64,000 nt of DNA from VAYN01 sp963702075 (GTDB taxonomy: Bacteria > Actinomycetota > Thermoleophilia > Solirubrobacterales > 70-9), in NCBI GenBank assembly GCA_963702075.1, contig OY969703.1, forward strand, positions 1,984,001-2,048,000. Direction: 5' to 3'. The notes below the pieces were generated by a model. The model had not been told where the DNA came from, made no database searches, and saw only the letters and a program-made list of their open reading frames with translations. This document shows, piece after piece, positions 1 to 9,283 of this stretch (within the stretch, counting starts at the first letter, position 1; each line of letters starts with the position of its first letter). A program made the position numbers and the translations under genes.

Positions 1-1083
1 GGCGCTCGTACAGAGTTCGGAGGCCGTTACGAACCCGTCTTTGATCACCGTGGACTTGACGTTGTCCTTGGTCACGGCGATCGGTTCCAGCAGCACCAAC
101 GGCACGTCGGTCTTGCCGTTGTTGATTTCTTCGGTGACTTTGTCCTGCGGGACTTCTTCGCCTTCGAGCAGGGCGATCGCGATTTCGGCGCTGATCTGGG
201 TCTCCGGCGGAATCGCCTTGTAAACGGTCATGTACTGCTGCCCGGCGAGGATCCGCTGAAGGCCGGCGACCGTCGCGTCCTGGCCGGTGACCGGCCGTTC
301 TTCGGGATTGATGCCAGCGCCTTTCATCGCCGCAATCGCGCCGCCGCCGGTGTCGTCGTTGGCGGCGTAGATGCCCCAGAACCCTTCCTTGCCGAGTGAG
401 GTGATCGCCTGCTGTGCCTCGCGCTGGGCGTTTTCAGCCGTCCAGCCGGGGGTGTCGTATTCCTTGGCGACCTTCACGCCGGCTTCTTCAAAGCCCTTGC
501 TCGAGCCCTTCTTGAAGAGAGCCGCGTTCGGGTCGGCAGGATCGCCGTTGATCTTGATGATCGGGCCGCTGGCTTTACCGTCTTCTTTCAATTTTTTCGA
601 CAGCGATTCGGCCTGCAGTTCGCCGACCCGTTCGTTGTCGAAGGAGATGTAGGCAGAGACTTCGGAGTTTTCGATCAGGCGGTCGTAGCTGACCACCGGC
701 ACGCCTTGGGCGTTGGCTTTTTCGACGATCGAAGCGGCCGATTTGGAGTCCATCGGATCGAGGATCAGCACTTCGGCGCCCTTGGTCAGCGCCGCTTCGC
801 CCTGGGACTGCTGCTTTTCGGCGTCACCCCCGGCGTTGAAGTAGATGACTTCGCATTCCGGGCATTGTTCCGAGACCGCTTCTTCGATCCCCGGTTTGTC
901 GTTGGTTTCGTAGCGGGGCGTTTCGTTTTCCGGGAGCAGGAGGGCGATCGTGCCGCCGCCTCCACCGCCGCCACTACTACCGCCACTGGTGCTGTCGCTG
1001 CTGCCTCCGCAACCGACGGCGACCATGGCGATGATGGCCAAGCCTGCTGCTGCGAACCAGATCCGCGAACTACGTGCTGACAT
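1..1083 (-). CDS. Sugar (xylose-type) ABC transporter substrate-binding lipoprotein, C-terminus cut by window edge
   Basis: The reading frame is open for 361 codons from ATG at 1083 to the window edge, with a strong GAGGAGGG Shine-Dalgarno. Residues 1-25 form a lipoprotein signal (hydrophobic run then VAVGCGG), followed by a Ser/Gly linker. The mature part follows the periplasmic-binding-protein-1 fold of XylF/RbsB: 'LILDPMDSKSAASIVEKA', 'VVSYDRLI', 'AYISFDNERVGELQAESL', 'IYAANDDTGGGAIAAMKGAG', 'VTGQDATVAGLQRI'. The SYDRLI and SFDN segments are closest to xylose binding proteins. It should capture a pentose-like sugar outside the membrane for a permease and ATPase, which would lie beyond the left edge. 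Glu is encoded almost only by GAA and Lys often by AAA, unlike the GAG/AAG-rich uvrA next to it. Family is secure; the exact sugar is inferred. Confidence 0.88.
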   Translation of the reverse strand, partial: MSARSSRIWFAAAGLAIIAMVAVGCGGSSDSTSGGSSGGGGGGGTIALLLPENETPRYETNDKPGIEEAVSEQCPECEVIYFNAGGDAEKQQSQGEAALTKGAEVLILDPMDSKSAASIVEKANAQGVPVVSYDRLIENSEVSAYISFDNERVGELQAESLSKKLKEDGKASGPIIKINGDPADPNAALFKKGSSKGFEEAGVKVAKEYDTPGWTAENAQREAQQAITSLGKEGFWGIYAANDDTGGGAIAAMKGAGINPEERPVTGQDATVAGLQRILAGQQYMTVYKAIPPETQISAEIAIALLEGEEVPQDKVTEEINNGKTDVPLVLLEPIAVTKDNVKSTVIKDGFVTASELCTSA

Positions 1084-1185
1084 CGGTTCCCTCCTCTGTT
1101 GGTTGCCCCCGCTCCCGCGACGGCTGATACCCACCTTAAGCCCTTCTATGCGTCTAGACCAGGGATTTTTTCTGCAAACGGCGGC

Positions 1186-4095
1186 TTAGGCCGCTGCGGA
1201 CAACTCGCGCTTGGCGCTGCGCCGTTTCGTCTTCGCCGGTTGCAGCAGCTCGCGGAGGAAGCTGCCGGTGTAGGAACCGGCGACCGCGGCGACCTCCTCG
1301 GGGGTGCCGGTGGCGACGATCTCGCCGCCGCGTTCACCGCCCTCCGGCCCGAGGTCGACAAGGTGGTCGGCGGTCTTGATCACGTCGAGGTTGTGCTCGA
1401 TCACCACCACCGTGTTGCCGGCGTCGACGAGGCGGCAGAGGACGTCGAGCAGCCGCTGCACGTCTGCGAAATGGAGGCCGGTCGTCGGCTCGTCGAGGAT
1501 GTAGAGGGTGTCGCCGGTGGCGACTTTGGAGAGCTCGGTGGCGAGCTTGACCCGCTGCGCCTCGCCGCCGGAAAGCGTCGTCGCCGCCTGCCCAAGGCGG
1601 ATGTAGCCGAGGCCGACGTCGTTGAGGGTGCGCAACCTACGGGCGATCTTCGGCACGTTCTCGAAGAACTCGACCGCCTCCTCTACCGCCATCTCCAGCA
1701 CGTCGGCGATGTTCTTGCCTTTGAAGCGGACCTCGAGCGTCTCGCGGTTGTACCGCTTGCCGTGGCACTGCTCGCAGGGCACGTAGACGTCGGGCAGGAA
1801 GTGCATCTCGATCTTGATCTGGCCGTCGCCTTTGCAGACCTCGCAGCGCCCGCCCTTGACGTTGAAGCTGAAGCGGCCGGGCTTGTAGCCGCGCGCCCGC
1901 GACTCCTGGGTCTGGGTGAAGAGCTGGCGGATGTGGTCGAAGACGCCGGTGTAGGTGGCCGGGTTCGAGCGCGGGGTGCGCCCGATCGGCGACTGATCGA
2001 TGTTGATGATCTTGTCGATCTGGCCGAGGCCGTCGATGCCGTCGTGGGCCCCCGGACGGAGCTTTGCCTGGTGCAGGCGGTTGGCGACCGCGTGGTGGAG
2101 CGTCTCGTTGACCAGGGTCGACTTGCCCGAGCCGGAGACGCCGGTGACGCAGCAGAAGACCCCGAGGGGGATCTCGACGTCGACGTCCTTGAGGTTGTGT
2201 TCGCGGGCGCCGCGGACGCGGAGCGTGCCGGTCGGCTGCCGCCGTTCCACCGGCACCTCGATCTTTTTCTTGCCGGAGAGGTACTGCCCGGTCAGCGAGC
2301 TCGGGTTTTTCGCGACCTGCTTCGGCGTCCCGGCCGCGATCACGTGGCCGCCGTGCTCGCCGGCGCCGGGACCGAGGTCGACGAGGTGGTCGGCGGCCAT
2401 CATCGTCCCCTCGTCGTGCTCGACGACGATCACCGTGTTGCCGAGGTCGCGGAGGCGGTCGAGGGTCGCGATCAGCTTCTCGTTGTCACGCTGGTGGAGG
2501 CCGATCGAGGGCTCGTCGAGCACGTACATCACCCCGACCAGGTGCGAGCCGATCTGGGTCGCCAGCCGGATTCGCTGCGCCTCGCCGCCGGAGAGCGTGC
2601 GGGCCGAGCGGGCCAGCGAGAGATAGCCGATGCCGACGTTCTCGAGGAAGGAGAGGCGCTCGGTGATCTCGCGCACGATCAGCTTCGCGATCGCCCGCTC
2701 GGTCGCGGTCATCTCCAGCTCGCGGATCCACTCCGCCGCGGCCTGGGCGGAGAGGTCGCTGTACTCGGCGATGCTGAGCCCGCCGACCCTGACCGCGAGG
2801 CTCTCGGGCCGCAGCCGCGCACCCTTGCAGGCCGGGCATGGCTGCTCGGCCATGTAGCCCTCGATCCGCTCGCGGTTCGACTCCGAGTCGGTCTCTTCGT
2901 AGCGCCGCTGCAGATTGTTGACGATTCCCTCGAAACGCACCTTGTAGGAGCGGCGACGGCCGAAGCGGTTGGTGTAGCTGACGTGGTGGCGCTCGTCGCC
3001 GGTGCCGTAGAGGAAGATCTCCCGCTCGTCCTTGGACAGCTGCGACCAGGGCTTGTCGGCGTCGACGTCGTAGGCCTCTGCGACCGAGGCGATCAGCCGC
3101 CTCCAGTACGCGGTGATGCCACGGTTCCAGGGCTGCAGCGCCCCCTCGGCGAGCGAGAGCGTCGGGTCGGGGACGACCAGCTCGGGGTCGATTACGCGCT
3201 GGAAGCCGAGCCCGTGGCAGCGGTCACAGGCACCGTGGGGCGAGTTGAAGGAGAAGATCCGCGGCTCCAGCTCCGGGATCGAGGTGCCGCAGTTGAGGCA
3301 GGCGAACTGCTCGCTGAACAGCATGGTGCCGCCGGGGTGCTCGGCGTCCTTGCTGCCGGCTGCGCCCTTCCCCTCGACGATCTCGACTTCGATCAGGCCC
3401 GCTGCGAGACCGGCCGCGGCTTCGACCGACTCCGAGAGCCGCCGCCGCAGGTCCGTTTTCATCACCAGGCGGTCGACGACGATCGAGACGTCGTGTTTGT
3501 ACTTCTTGTCGAGGACGATGTCCTCGTCGAGGCGCTTCAGCTCGCCGTTGACCTTGGCCCGCGAGTAGCCCTCGAGCCGCATCTGCTCGAGCAATTTCCC
3601 GTACTCGCCTTTGCGGCCGCGGACGACTGGCGCCATGACCATGAATTTGGTCCCGTCCTCCAGCGTCATCAGCCGATCGACGATCTGCTCCTGGGTCTGG
3701 CCGGTGATCTCGTCGCCGCACTCGGGGCAGTACGGGGTGCCGATCCGAGCCCACAAGAGCCGCAGGTAGTCATAGATCTCGGTTACCGTCCCCACGGTCG
3801 AGCGTGGGTTGCGCGAGGTCGTCTTCTGGTCGATCGAGATCGCCGGCGAGAGCCCCTCGATCGAGTCGACGTCCGGCTTCTCCATCAGCCCGAGGAACTG
3901 CCGCGCATACGCAGACAGAGACTCCACGTAGCGCCGCTGCCCCTCGGCGTAGATCGTGTCGAAGGCAAGGCTCGACTTGCCCGAGCCGGAGAGCCCGGTG
4001 ATCACGATCAGCGCGTCCCGGGGCAGCTCGAGGTCGACGTCCTTGAGGTTGTGCTCCCGGGCGCCGGAGATGACGATTCGCTCAGAGACTGCCAC
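1186..4095 (-). CDS. uvrA: Excinuclease ABC subunit A
   Basis: 969 aa, the usual UvrA length. It is the ATP-dependent damage-recognition subunit of nucleotide excision repair, acting in the cytoplasm with UvrB and UvrC. Two ABC ATPase halves are visible: Walker A GLSGSGKSS (about residues 34-42) and GVSGSGKST in the second half, each with an LSGGEAQR signature. Zinc-binding Cys pairs are present (CLNCG...CDRC; CEVCKGDG...CEQCHGK). The start is GTG at 4095, giving MAVSERIVISGAREHN, the classical UvrA beginning. There is no Shine-Dalgarno; a -10 box lies 8 nt before the GTG, so the mRNA may be leaderless. A LexA-type box overlaps the promoter. Stop is TAA at 1186-1188. Identity is certain. Confidence 0.98.
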   Translation of the reverse strand: MAVSERIVISGAREHNLKDVDLELPRDALIVITGLSGSGKSSLAFDTIYAEGQRRYVESLSAYARQFLGLMEKPDVDSIEGLSPAISIDQKTTSRNPRSTVGTVTEIYDYLRLLWARIGTPYCPECGDEITGQTQEQIVDRLMTLEDGTKFMVMAPVVRGRKGEYGKLLEQMRLEGYSRAKVNGELKRLDEDIVLDKKYKHDVSIVVDRLVMKTDLRRRLSESVEAAAGLAAGLIEVEIVEGKGAAGSKDAEHPGGTMLFSEQFACLNCGTSIPELEPRIFSFNSPHGACDRCHGLGFQRVIDPELVVPDPTLSLAEGALQPWNRGITAYWRRLIASVAEAYDVDADKPWSQLSKDEREIFLYGTGDERHHVSYTNRFGRRRSYKVRFEGIVNNLQRRYEETDSESNRERIEGYMAEQPCPACKGARLRPESLAVRVGGLSIAEYSDLSAQAAAEWIRELEMTATERAIAKLIVREITERLSFLENVGIGYLSLARSARTLSGGEAQRIRLATQIGSHLVGVMYVLDEPSIGLHQRDNEKLIATLDRLRDLGNTVIVVEHDEGTMMAADHLVDLGPGAGEHGGHVIAAGTPKQVAKNPSSLTGQYLSGKKKIEVPVERRQPTGTLRVRGAREHNLKDVDVEIPLGVFCCVTGVSGSGKSTLVNETLHHAVANRLHQAKLRPGAHDGIDGLGQIDKIINIDQSPIGRTPRSNPATYTGVFDHIRQLFTQTQESRARGYKPGRFSFNVKGGRCEVCKGDGQIKIEMHFLPDVYVPCEQCHGKRYNRETLEVRFKGKNIADVLEMAVEEAVEFFENVPKIARRLRTLNDVGLGYIRLGQAATTLSGGEAQRVKLATELSKVATGDTLYILDEPTTGLHFADVQRLLDVLCRLVDAGNTVVVIEHNLDVIKTADHLVDLGPEGGERGGEIVATGTPEEVAAVAGSYTGSFLRELLQPAKTKRRSAKRELSAAA

Positions 4096-4103
4096 TCACA
4101 CCG

Positions 4104-4133
4104 ATTCTAGACAGGCGAACAGATGTTCCCCAA
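4104..4133 (-). promoter_or_regulatory. uvrA promoter with overlapping LexA (SOS) box
   Basis: On the minus strand TTGGGG (4133-4128) and TAGAAT (4109-4104) are separated by 18 nt, a good -35/-10 pair. GAACATCTGTTC at 4128-4117 matches the Gram-positive/actinobacterial LexA operator GAAC-N4-GTTC perfectly and covers the -35 edge and spacer. The GTG of uvrA lies 8 nt past the -10. LexA repression of uvrA with SOS induction is expected from known biology. The assignment here rests on the exact palindrome and its placement. Confidence 0.8.
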
Positions 4134-4135
4134 GC

Positions 4136-5026
4136 TCAGCCAAGCGCGACCGCTTCGTCGAGCATCTCGCCGAAGCGCCGGGCGAGCAGGGAGACGTGGC
4201 CCTCCTCGGGCAGCAGCTTGAAGCCAGCCCCGGGGACGTTGTCCGCCAGCCACCTCGCGTGGGCGACGGGGATGATCCGGTCCGTTCCCCCCTGCCAGAT
4301 CGTTACCGGGCAGGCGACGTCGCCGAGGTCGAAGCCCCAGTCGCCGTAGAGGGCATAGTCGTCGTCGATCCAGCCGTCGGCGCTGTCGCGTGCGATCAGG
4401 TCGAACGTCTCCAGCGCGAAGGAGAGGAACTCTCCCTCGAAGCAGGCGCGATCGGCCTCGGAATACAGGAGTCCGAAGTCGGGGTGCCCGGTTATCTGCT
4501 CGGCCTCCCGCACCCCGAGCATCTCGTCGCGGCGCTGCTCGACGAACTCCCGCAGGGCCGGTTCGCCTTCCTGAAGCGTGGCCAGCTCCTCGCCGTTCGC
4601 CTCCTCCAGGCCCTGCCACCAGCTGGGCCCCATCTCCAACCGCGGCGCCATGCCGGCGGCAGCCACGACCGCGCGAACCCGGCCATGGAGGCTCGCGGCA
4701 TCGGCGAGCGCGGGAGCGCCGCCACATGAATGGCCGATCACATAAGCGCGCTCGACGCCGAGGAACTCGAGCAGGGCGAGGGTGTCGGCGGGGTTATCCC
4801 CATACGTGCGGCCCGGTTGCCGGGGCGAACCGTCATAGCCGGGGCGCGAAGCGCAGACGATGCGCAGCCCCCGTCGTGCGCACTCCCTCACCAGCCCCTC
4901 GAAGAGGTGGCGGGAGCCCGGGGCACCGTTGTGGAAGACGACGAGGTCTCCCTCCTCCGCTCCCGCCAGCTCCGCCGCCAACCAGCGACCGTCGGGCGTC
5001 GGCACCTCGAGCAGCTCCCGCTCCAT
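4136..5026 (-). CDS. Alpha/beta hydrolase
   Basis: 296 aa, cytoplasmic, no signal peptide. An alpha/beta-hydrolase fold is shown by the oxyanion region HNGAPGSR (about 32-39), the nucleophile elbow GHSCGG (Ser about 100), an acid in WQGGTDRIIP (Asp about 249) and the catalytic His in EEGHVSLL (about 277), all in canonical order and spacing. The substrate cannot be told; an epoxide hydrolase, esterase or haloperoxidase-like activity is possible. It starts with ATG at 5026 and is the last gene before the uvrA promoter, which overlaps its 3' end. A strong hairpin at 5060-5094 separates it from the upstream MMPL gene, so it may be transcribed separately. Confidence 0.85.
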   Translation of the reverse strand: MERELLEVPTPDGRWLAAELAGAEEGDLVVFHNGAPGSRHLFEGLVRECARRGLRIVCASRPGYDGSPRQPGRTYGDNPADTLALLEFLGVERAYVIGHSCGGAPALADAASLHGRVRAVVAAAGMAPRLEMGPSWWQGLEEANGEELATLQEGEPALREFVEQRRDEMLGVREAEQITGHPDFGLLYSEADRACFEGEFLSFALETFDLIARDSADGWIDDDYALYGDWGFDLGDVACPVTIWQGGTDRIIPVAHARWLADNVPGAGFKLLPEEGHVSLLARRFGEMLDEAVALG

Positions 5027-5059
5027 CTGCCGACCATACCCGTGGCGGTGGGCAGCCGA

Positions 5060-5094
5060 ACGCAGTTGTCCCCGGCGTGCGGGGACAACTGCGT
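5060..5094. terminator. Perfect 14-bp stem hairpin between MMPL and hydrolase genes
   Basis: ACGCAGTTGTCCCC (5060-5073) and its exact reverse complement (5081-5094) flank a 7-nt loop. Both neighbouring genes are on the minus strand, so the hairpin follows the MMPL gene. There is no clear U-tract, so it may act as a terminator-like mRNA 3' end or be a repeat element. Confidence 0.55.
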
Positions 5095-5106
5095 CCGGTC
5101 CTTTGG

Positions 5107-7293
5107 CTATGCCCGCGCCGGCTCGGGCTCCGGGTCCTCGTGATGGACTCGGGGCAGCCAGCCAAGCGCGCTCGGCAAATACCAGTTGCGCTCGCCGAGC
5201 AGCTTCATCGCCGCCGGCAGCATCACCGCCCGCACGATCGTGGCGTCGATCAGGACCGCCACTGCCAGGCCCACGCCCATCTCCTTCATGTCGAGGATGC
5301 TGAGGGTGGCGAAGACGGAGAAGACCGCCACCATCACCACCGCCGCGCTCGTCACCGTGCCGGCGGTGGCGGTGATGCCCCGCTGCACCGCCTCCTCGGT
5401 CCGCATCCCCCGGTCGACGTACTCGCGGACCCGGCTGAGGATCAGCACGTGGTAGTCCATCGAGAGGCCGAAGAGGATGACGAAGAGGAACATCGGCAGC
5501 CAGGAGCTGACACCGCCGTTGGCGTGGAAGCCGAGCAGCGACTCCCCCAGCCCGTCCTGGAAGACCAGGACAAGGACCCCGTAGGCCGCACCCACCGACA
5601 GCAGGTTCAACAGGATCGCCTTGATCGGGACGACGATCGAGCGGAAGGTGATCAGCATCAAAAGGAAGGCGAGGCCGAGCACGAAGGCAAAAACGAGCGG
5701 CAGGCGCTGAGCCAGCAGATCGTTGAAGTCCTTCGATTCAGCCGCCTGGCCGCCGACGTTCACATCGGCACCGGAGCCGTCGAACGCCGCCGGTACCAAC
5801 TCGTTGCGGACCTGTTCCATCGCCCGCGTGGCGGTGGCGTCGCTGCCACTGCCGACGGTCGGGATCTGCACCGCGGCGACGGTGCCGTCGCGGCTGGTTT
5901 CGACGTCGACCTTGCCGCTGACCCGGGAGTCGGCTTCGGCCCGGCGGACGAGGTCGTCGACCGCGGCCGCGACCGGCCCGGAGGAGACGTCGTCAGCCTT
6001 GACGACGACGGTCGCACCCGCCGCTTCGCCAGGGAAAGCGGCGGTGAGGTGATCGTAGGTCTGCACGACCGGGATGTCCCGCGGCAGGTCCTCGGCCCCG
6101 CTGACCTTCGTCTGCATCGAGAGGGCGGGGATCGCCAGGGCGACCAGGACGCTGGCCGAGACCGCGAGCGACAGCGCCGGCCGGCGCATCACCCGCTCGA
6201 CCACGACCGCCCAGAACGAGCGCCCCTTGCGGCGGCGTCCGATCCGGCCGATGAAAGGCACCCGGCCGCGTTCGACCCTGTCCCCCAGCTTCGACAGCAC
6301 CGCCGGCAGGACCGAGATCGAGGCGAACATCGCCACCGCGACCACGGTCATCGTCCCGACCGCGAACGAGGTGAAGGTGGGGTCGCCGCTGATCAGCATC
6401 CCGGCCATCGCCGCGATCACGGTCAGCCCGGAGACGAGCACGGCCCGCCCCGAGGTGGCCGCCGCCGCCTCCAGCGCCGCCGAGGCCGAACGCCCGGCTC
6501 GTCGCTCCTCGCGCTCGCGGCGCATATAGAAGAGCGAGTAGTCGACGCCGACGGCGAGACCGACGAGGACGACGACCGAGGCGACGTTCGGGTCCATCGG
6601 CACCAGCTGGCTCGGCAGCGCCAACAGGCTGACGGTGGCGACCACGGATGAGAAGCCGATCAGCAGCGGCACCAGCGCCGCCACCAGGGCGCCGAAGGCG
6701 AGCAGCAGGATCAGCAGGGTGATCGGCAGGGACGTGGTCTCCGCCTTCGAGAGGTCTTCGCTGAAGACCTTTTCCAGCGCCTTGCTGGCACTGGCGCTGC
6801 CGAACTGCTCGACCCGGACGTCGGGATTGGCCTTCTGCACCGCCGCGGTCGCGGCGAGACTGGCGTCGACCCGTTCTTCGGCCTGGTCCTTGCTGCCCGG
6901 GATCTGGAATTCGACCAGGGCGGCGTGACCGTCGTCTGAGACCTGACCGCCACCGTCAGCGGGAGAGCTGACGTGGGTCACCGACGGCAGCGCCGCCAGC
7001 TTCCTGGTCGCTTCGCCGACCGCCTCGTCGAAGGCGGGATCGCCGGCTTCGAAGCGGTCGCTTTCGACCAGGACCATCTCGTCGTTCGGAGTCAGGCCGG
7101 CCTTTTCCATCGCCAGCCCGGCACGGCCGGAGTCGCCGGCCCCGGCTTCGGCGTCGGTCAGGTTCTTGGTCCCGACCGCGCCGCCGATGGCGACGGAGGC
7201 CACGACGAAGGCGATCCAGCCAAAGATGGCGAGCTTGCGGTGCGCCGCGCTCCAACGGGCGGCGCGGGCGGCGATGTTGTGCTTGGCATTCAT
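5107..7293 (-). CDS. MMPL/RND-family membrane transporter
   Basis: 728 aa integral membrane protein with two MMPL repeats. Each has one N-terminal helix, a large extracytoplasmic loop and a cluster of about five helices: 'TTSLPITLLILLLAFGALVAALVPLL...' in the first, 'LPLVFAFVLGLAFLLMLITF...' in the second. Motifs such as GVDYSLFYMRREREER and GLSMDYHVLILSRVREY (GXXXDY) carry the Asp/Tyr pair expected for proton relay. Such proteins export lipids or drugs using proton motive force. The start was set at ATG 7293 (MNAKHNIAAR), which has AAAGGAACC just upstream, rather than an upstream in-frame start. The gene is divergent from a two-component system that may regulate it. Substrate unknown. Confidence 0.9.
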   Translation of the reverse strand: MNAKHNIAARAARWSAAHRKLAIFGWIAFVVASVAIGGAVGTKNLTDAEAGAGDSGRAGLAMEKAGLTPNDEMVLVESDRFEAGDPAFDEAVGEATRKLAALPSVTHVSSPADGGGQVSDDGHAALVEFQIPGSKDQAEERVDASLAATAAVQKANPDVRVEQFGSASASKALEKVFSEDLSKAETTSLPITLLILLLAFGALVAALVPLLIGFSSVVATVSLLALPSQLVPMDPNVASVVVLVGLAVGVDYSLFYMRREREERRAGRSASAALEAAAATSGRAVLVSGLTVIAAMAGMLISGDPTFTSFAVGTMTVVAVAMFASISVLPAVLSKLGDRVERGRVPFIGRIGRRRKGRSFWAVVVERVMRRPALSLAVSASVLVALAIPALSMQTKVSGAEDLPRDIPVVQTYDHLTAAFPGEAAGATVVVKADDVSSGPVAAAVDDLVRRAEADSRVSGKVDVETSRDGTVAAVQIPTVGSGSDATATRAMEQVRNELVPAAFDGSGADVNVGGQAAESKDFNDLLAQRLPLVFAFVLGLAFLLMLITFRSIVVPIKAILLNLLSVGAAYGVLVLVFQDGLGESLLGFHANGGVSSWLPMFLFVILFGLSMDYHVLILSRVREYVDRGMRTEEAVQRGITATAGTVTSAAVVMVAVFSVFATLSILDMKEMGVGLAVAVLIDATIVRAVMLPAAMKLLGERNWYLPSALGWLPRVHHEDPEPEPARA

Positions 7294-7451
7294 CTGGTTC
7301 CTTTCGATTGCTGGGAGAAGACCTGGCCAGACTCCCAACGACCGGACCGCGCTCCAATGCGGCTGACAGGCGTCTGCGGGTGCGGTTCGCCGCGACCGAT
7401 GGTGCGGCTGCCCGTACTGTCGAGCGGCTCGCTTTGCAGGACAATCGATCC

Positions 7452-7805
7452 GTGCCCACCTCTGTCCTGATCGTCGACGACCACCCCAGCTTCCGGGCCA
7501 GCGCCCGGCGCATGCTGGAGGCGAGCGGCTACGCGGTGGTCGGCGAGGCCGCCGACGGCGAGGCCGCGATCGCCGCCGTCGGCGAGCTCGGCCCCGACCT
7601 CGTCCTGCTCGACGTGCAGCTGCCGGACCTCGACGGCTTCGAAGTCGCGGCGCGGCTGCGGGCGCTCGGCGAGGATGCCGAGATCGTCCTCACCTCGAGC
7701 CGCGACCGCTCCGACTTCGGCACCGCGGTGGACGAGAGCCCGGCCCGCGGCTTCATCGCCAAGGCCGACCTCAGCGGCCGGGCGCTGGCGGAGCTGGTCG
7801 GATGA
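7452..7805 (+). CDS. Stand-alone response-regulator receiver protein
   Basis: 117 aa, a single receiver domain and nothing else. Acidic pocket DDHPSF near residue 9, phosphoacceptor Asp in LVLLDVQLPD (about 54), Thr/Ser in LTSSRDRS and Lys in GFIAKADLSG are all present. GTG at 7452 was chosen because the conserved VLIVDDH strand starts immediately after it; the upstream extension has no homology. A GACAAT hexamer ends 6 nt before the GTG and suggests a leaderless transcript. The gene overlaps the following histidine kinase by ATGA. It lacks an output domain, so it may relay phosphate, act as a phosphate sink, or bind a partner. Confidence 0.88.
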   Translation: MPTSVLIVDDHPSFRASARRMLEASGYAVVGEAADGEAAIAAVGELGPDLVLLDVQLPDLDGFEVAARLRALGEDAEIVLTSSRDRSDFGTAVDESPARGFIAKADLSGRALAELVG

Positions 7806-9283
7806 TCGGGCTGCGACGGGCTCTCGTCGCGCTCGGGGTCCTCGCCTTCCTGCTCGGCCTCCTCGCCACCGCGCTGATCCTGACCAGCGACCACGCCAGC
7901 CCCCGCGGGCTGCTGCTGGCGCTGGCTCTGACCGCCGGCTGGAGCTTCGCCTTCACCGGGCTCTATGCCTGGGACCGGCGCCCAGCCAACAACGTCGGCC
8001 CGCTGATGACCGCCGCCGGCTTCGCCTGGTTCTTCCAGGCCCTGGGTGCCTCCAACAACGACTGGATCTTCGCGATCGGGGTGATCGGTCAGAACCTCCC
8101 CTTCGCGATCCTGATCCACCTCCTCGTCACCTTTCCCTCGGGCAAGCTGCGAACGCGGGCGCAGATCGTCGCCGTCACTCTCGCCTACCTCGCGACCGGG
8201 CCGCTGGAGCTGATCTGGGCCCTGTTCACCGATCCCGCCGCGCAGAGCGGCTGCGAAGGCTGTCCCGGCAACCCGATCCTGATCGGCGGCCACGAAGGGG
8301 TGGCCGACGCGATCAACGCGATCCAGGCGATCGGCGGCATCGTCTCGATCGCGATCGCGATCGCGATCCTCTTCCGCAACTGGCGGCGCAGCTCGAACAC
8401 CGAGCGCCGGGTGCTGACGCCCGTCTTCGTCACCGGCGGCTCCGCCTTCGCGGTTCTCCTGGTGCAGCTCGTCGGCAGCGAACTCGGCGCCCCGAACACC
8501 TTCAAGGTGGTCACCTTCGTCACCGCGGTCGCGATCTTCGCCTGTCTCCCCTTCGCCTTCCTGCTCGGGCTGCTGCGCTCGCGGATCGGCCGCGCCGAGG
8601 AAGTGACCACCGCCCTCAGCGAGGAGAACGAGCAGCTGACCGCCGAGCTGGAGGCCAAGGTCGAGGAGCTGCGCGCCTCGCGGCACCGCATCGTCGAAGC
8701 CGGCTACGCCGAACGGCGCCGGGTCGAGCGCGACCTCCACGACGGCGCCCAGCAGCGGCTGATGGCGCTGACGATGACCTTGCGACTGGCCCGCGAAAAA
8801 CTCGACGGCGACCCGGCCGAGAGCGCGGAGCTGCTCGACGAGGCGATGGAGGAGCTCGGGGCGGCGACCGCCGAGCTGCGCGAATTCGCCCGCGGCATCC
8901 ACCCGGTCGTGCTCAGCGACCGCGGCCTCGGCGCCGCCCTCACCGGCCTCGCCGAACGCTCGCCGGTGCCGGTCGAGATCGCCGCCGCCCCCGCGGACCG
9001 GCTGCCGACGCCGATCGAGTCGGCCGCCTACTTCGTCGTCGCCGAGTCGCTGACCAACGTCGCCCGCTACGCCGACGCCGAGCTGGCGACGGTGCGGGTC
9101 GAGCGCCGCAACGGCAGCCTCCAGGTCGAAGTCCGCGACGACGGCGCCGGCGGCGCCGACCCCGACTCCGGAACCGGCCTACGCGGCCTCGCCGACCGGG
9201 TCGCCGCCCTCGACGGCAGCTTCGAGGTCCGCAGCGAGGCCGGCGAGGGGACCACGGTGGAGGCGCGGATCCCATGCGCGTAG
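7802..9283 (+). CDS. NarL-family sensor histidine kinase
   Basis: 493 aa. The N-terminal half (about 1-265) has six to seven hydrophobic segments and no recognisable ligand domain. A coiled region (ALSEENEQLTAELEAKVEEL) leads to a HisKA_3 dimerisation helix with the phospho-His in ERDLHDGAQQRLMAL. The C-terminus is a HATPase domain with the N-box ESLTNVARYADA and G-box DDGAGG...GTGLRGLADRV. It autophosphorylates and passes phosphate to NarL-type regulators. Overlaps on both sides (7802-7805 and 9274-9283) imply one operon with a receiver-only protein and a LuxR-type regulator, a three-gene arrangement. The stimulus is unknown. Confidence 0.92.
   Translation: MIGLRRALVALGVLAFLLGLLATALILTSDHASPRGLLLALALTAGWSFAFTGLYAWDRRPANNVGPLMTAAGFAWFFQALGASNNDWIFAIGVIGQNLPFAILIHLLVTFPSGKLRTRAQIVAVTLAYLATGPLELIWALFTDPAAQSGCEGCPGNPILIGGHEGVADAINAIQAIGGIVSIAIAIAILFRNWRRSSNTERRVLTPVFVTGGSAFAVLLVQLVGSELGAPNTFKVVTFVTAVAIFACLPFAFLLGLLRSRIGRAEEVTTALSEENEQLTAELEAKVEELRASRHRIVEAGYAERRRVERDLHDGAQQRLMALTMTLRLAREKLDGDPAESAELLDEAMEELGAATAELREFARGIHPVVLSDRGLGAALTGLAERSPVPVEIAAAPADRLPTPIESAAYFVVAESLTNVARYADAELATVRVERRNGSLQVEVRDDGAGGADPDSGTGLRGLADRVAALDGSFEVRSEAGEGTTVEARIPCA

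Noticed and set aside
1166..1200. Terminator after uvrA (GCGGC-CTAA-GCCGC hairpin)
   Set aside because: The stem is only 5 bp, overlaps the stop codon, and is followed by A residues rather than a U-tract in the direction of uvrA.
1099..4110. A 1003-codon open frame on the plus strand opposite uvrA
   Set aside because: It mirrors uvrA codons in a GC-rich genome and its translation is a low-complexity Leu/Val/Asp/Arg mix with no domain; uvrA on the other strand is certain.
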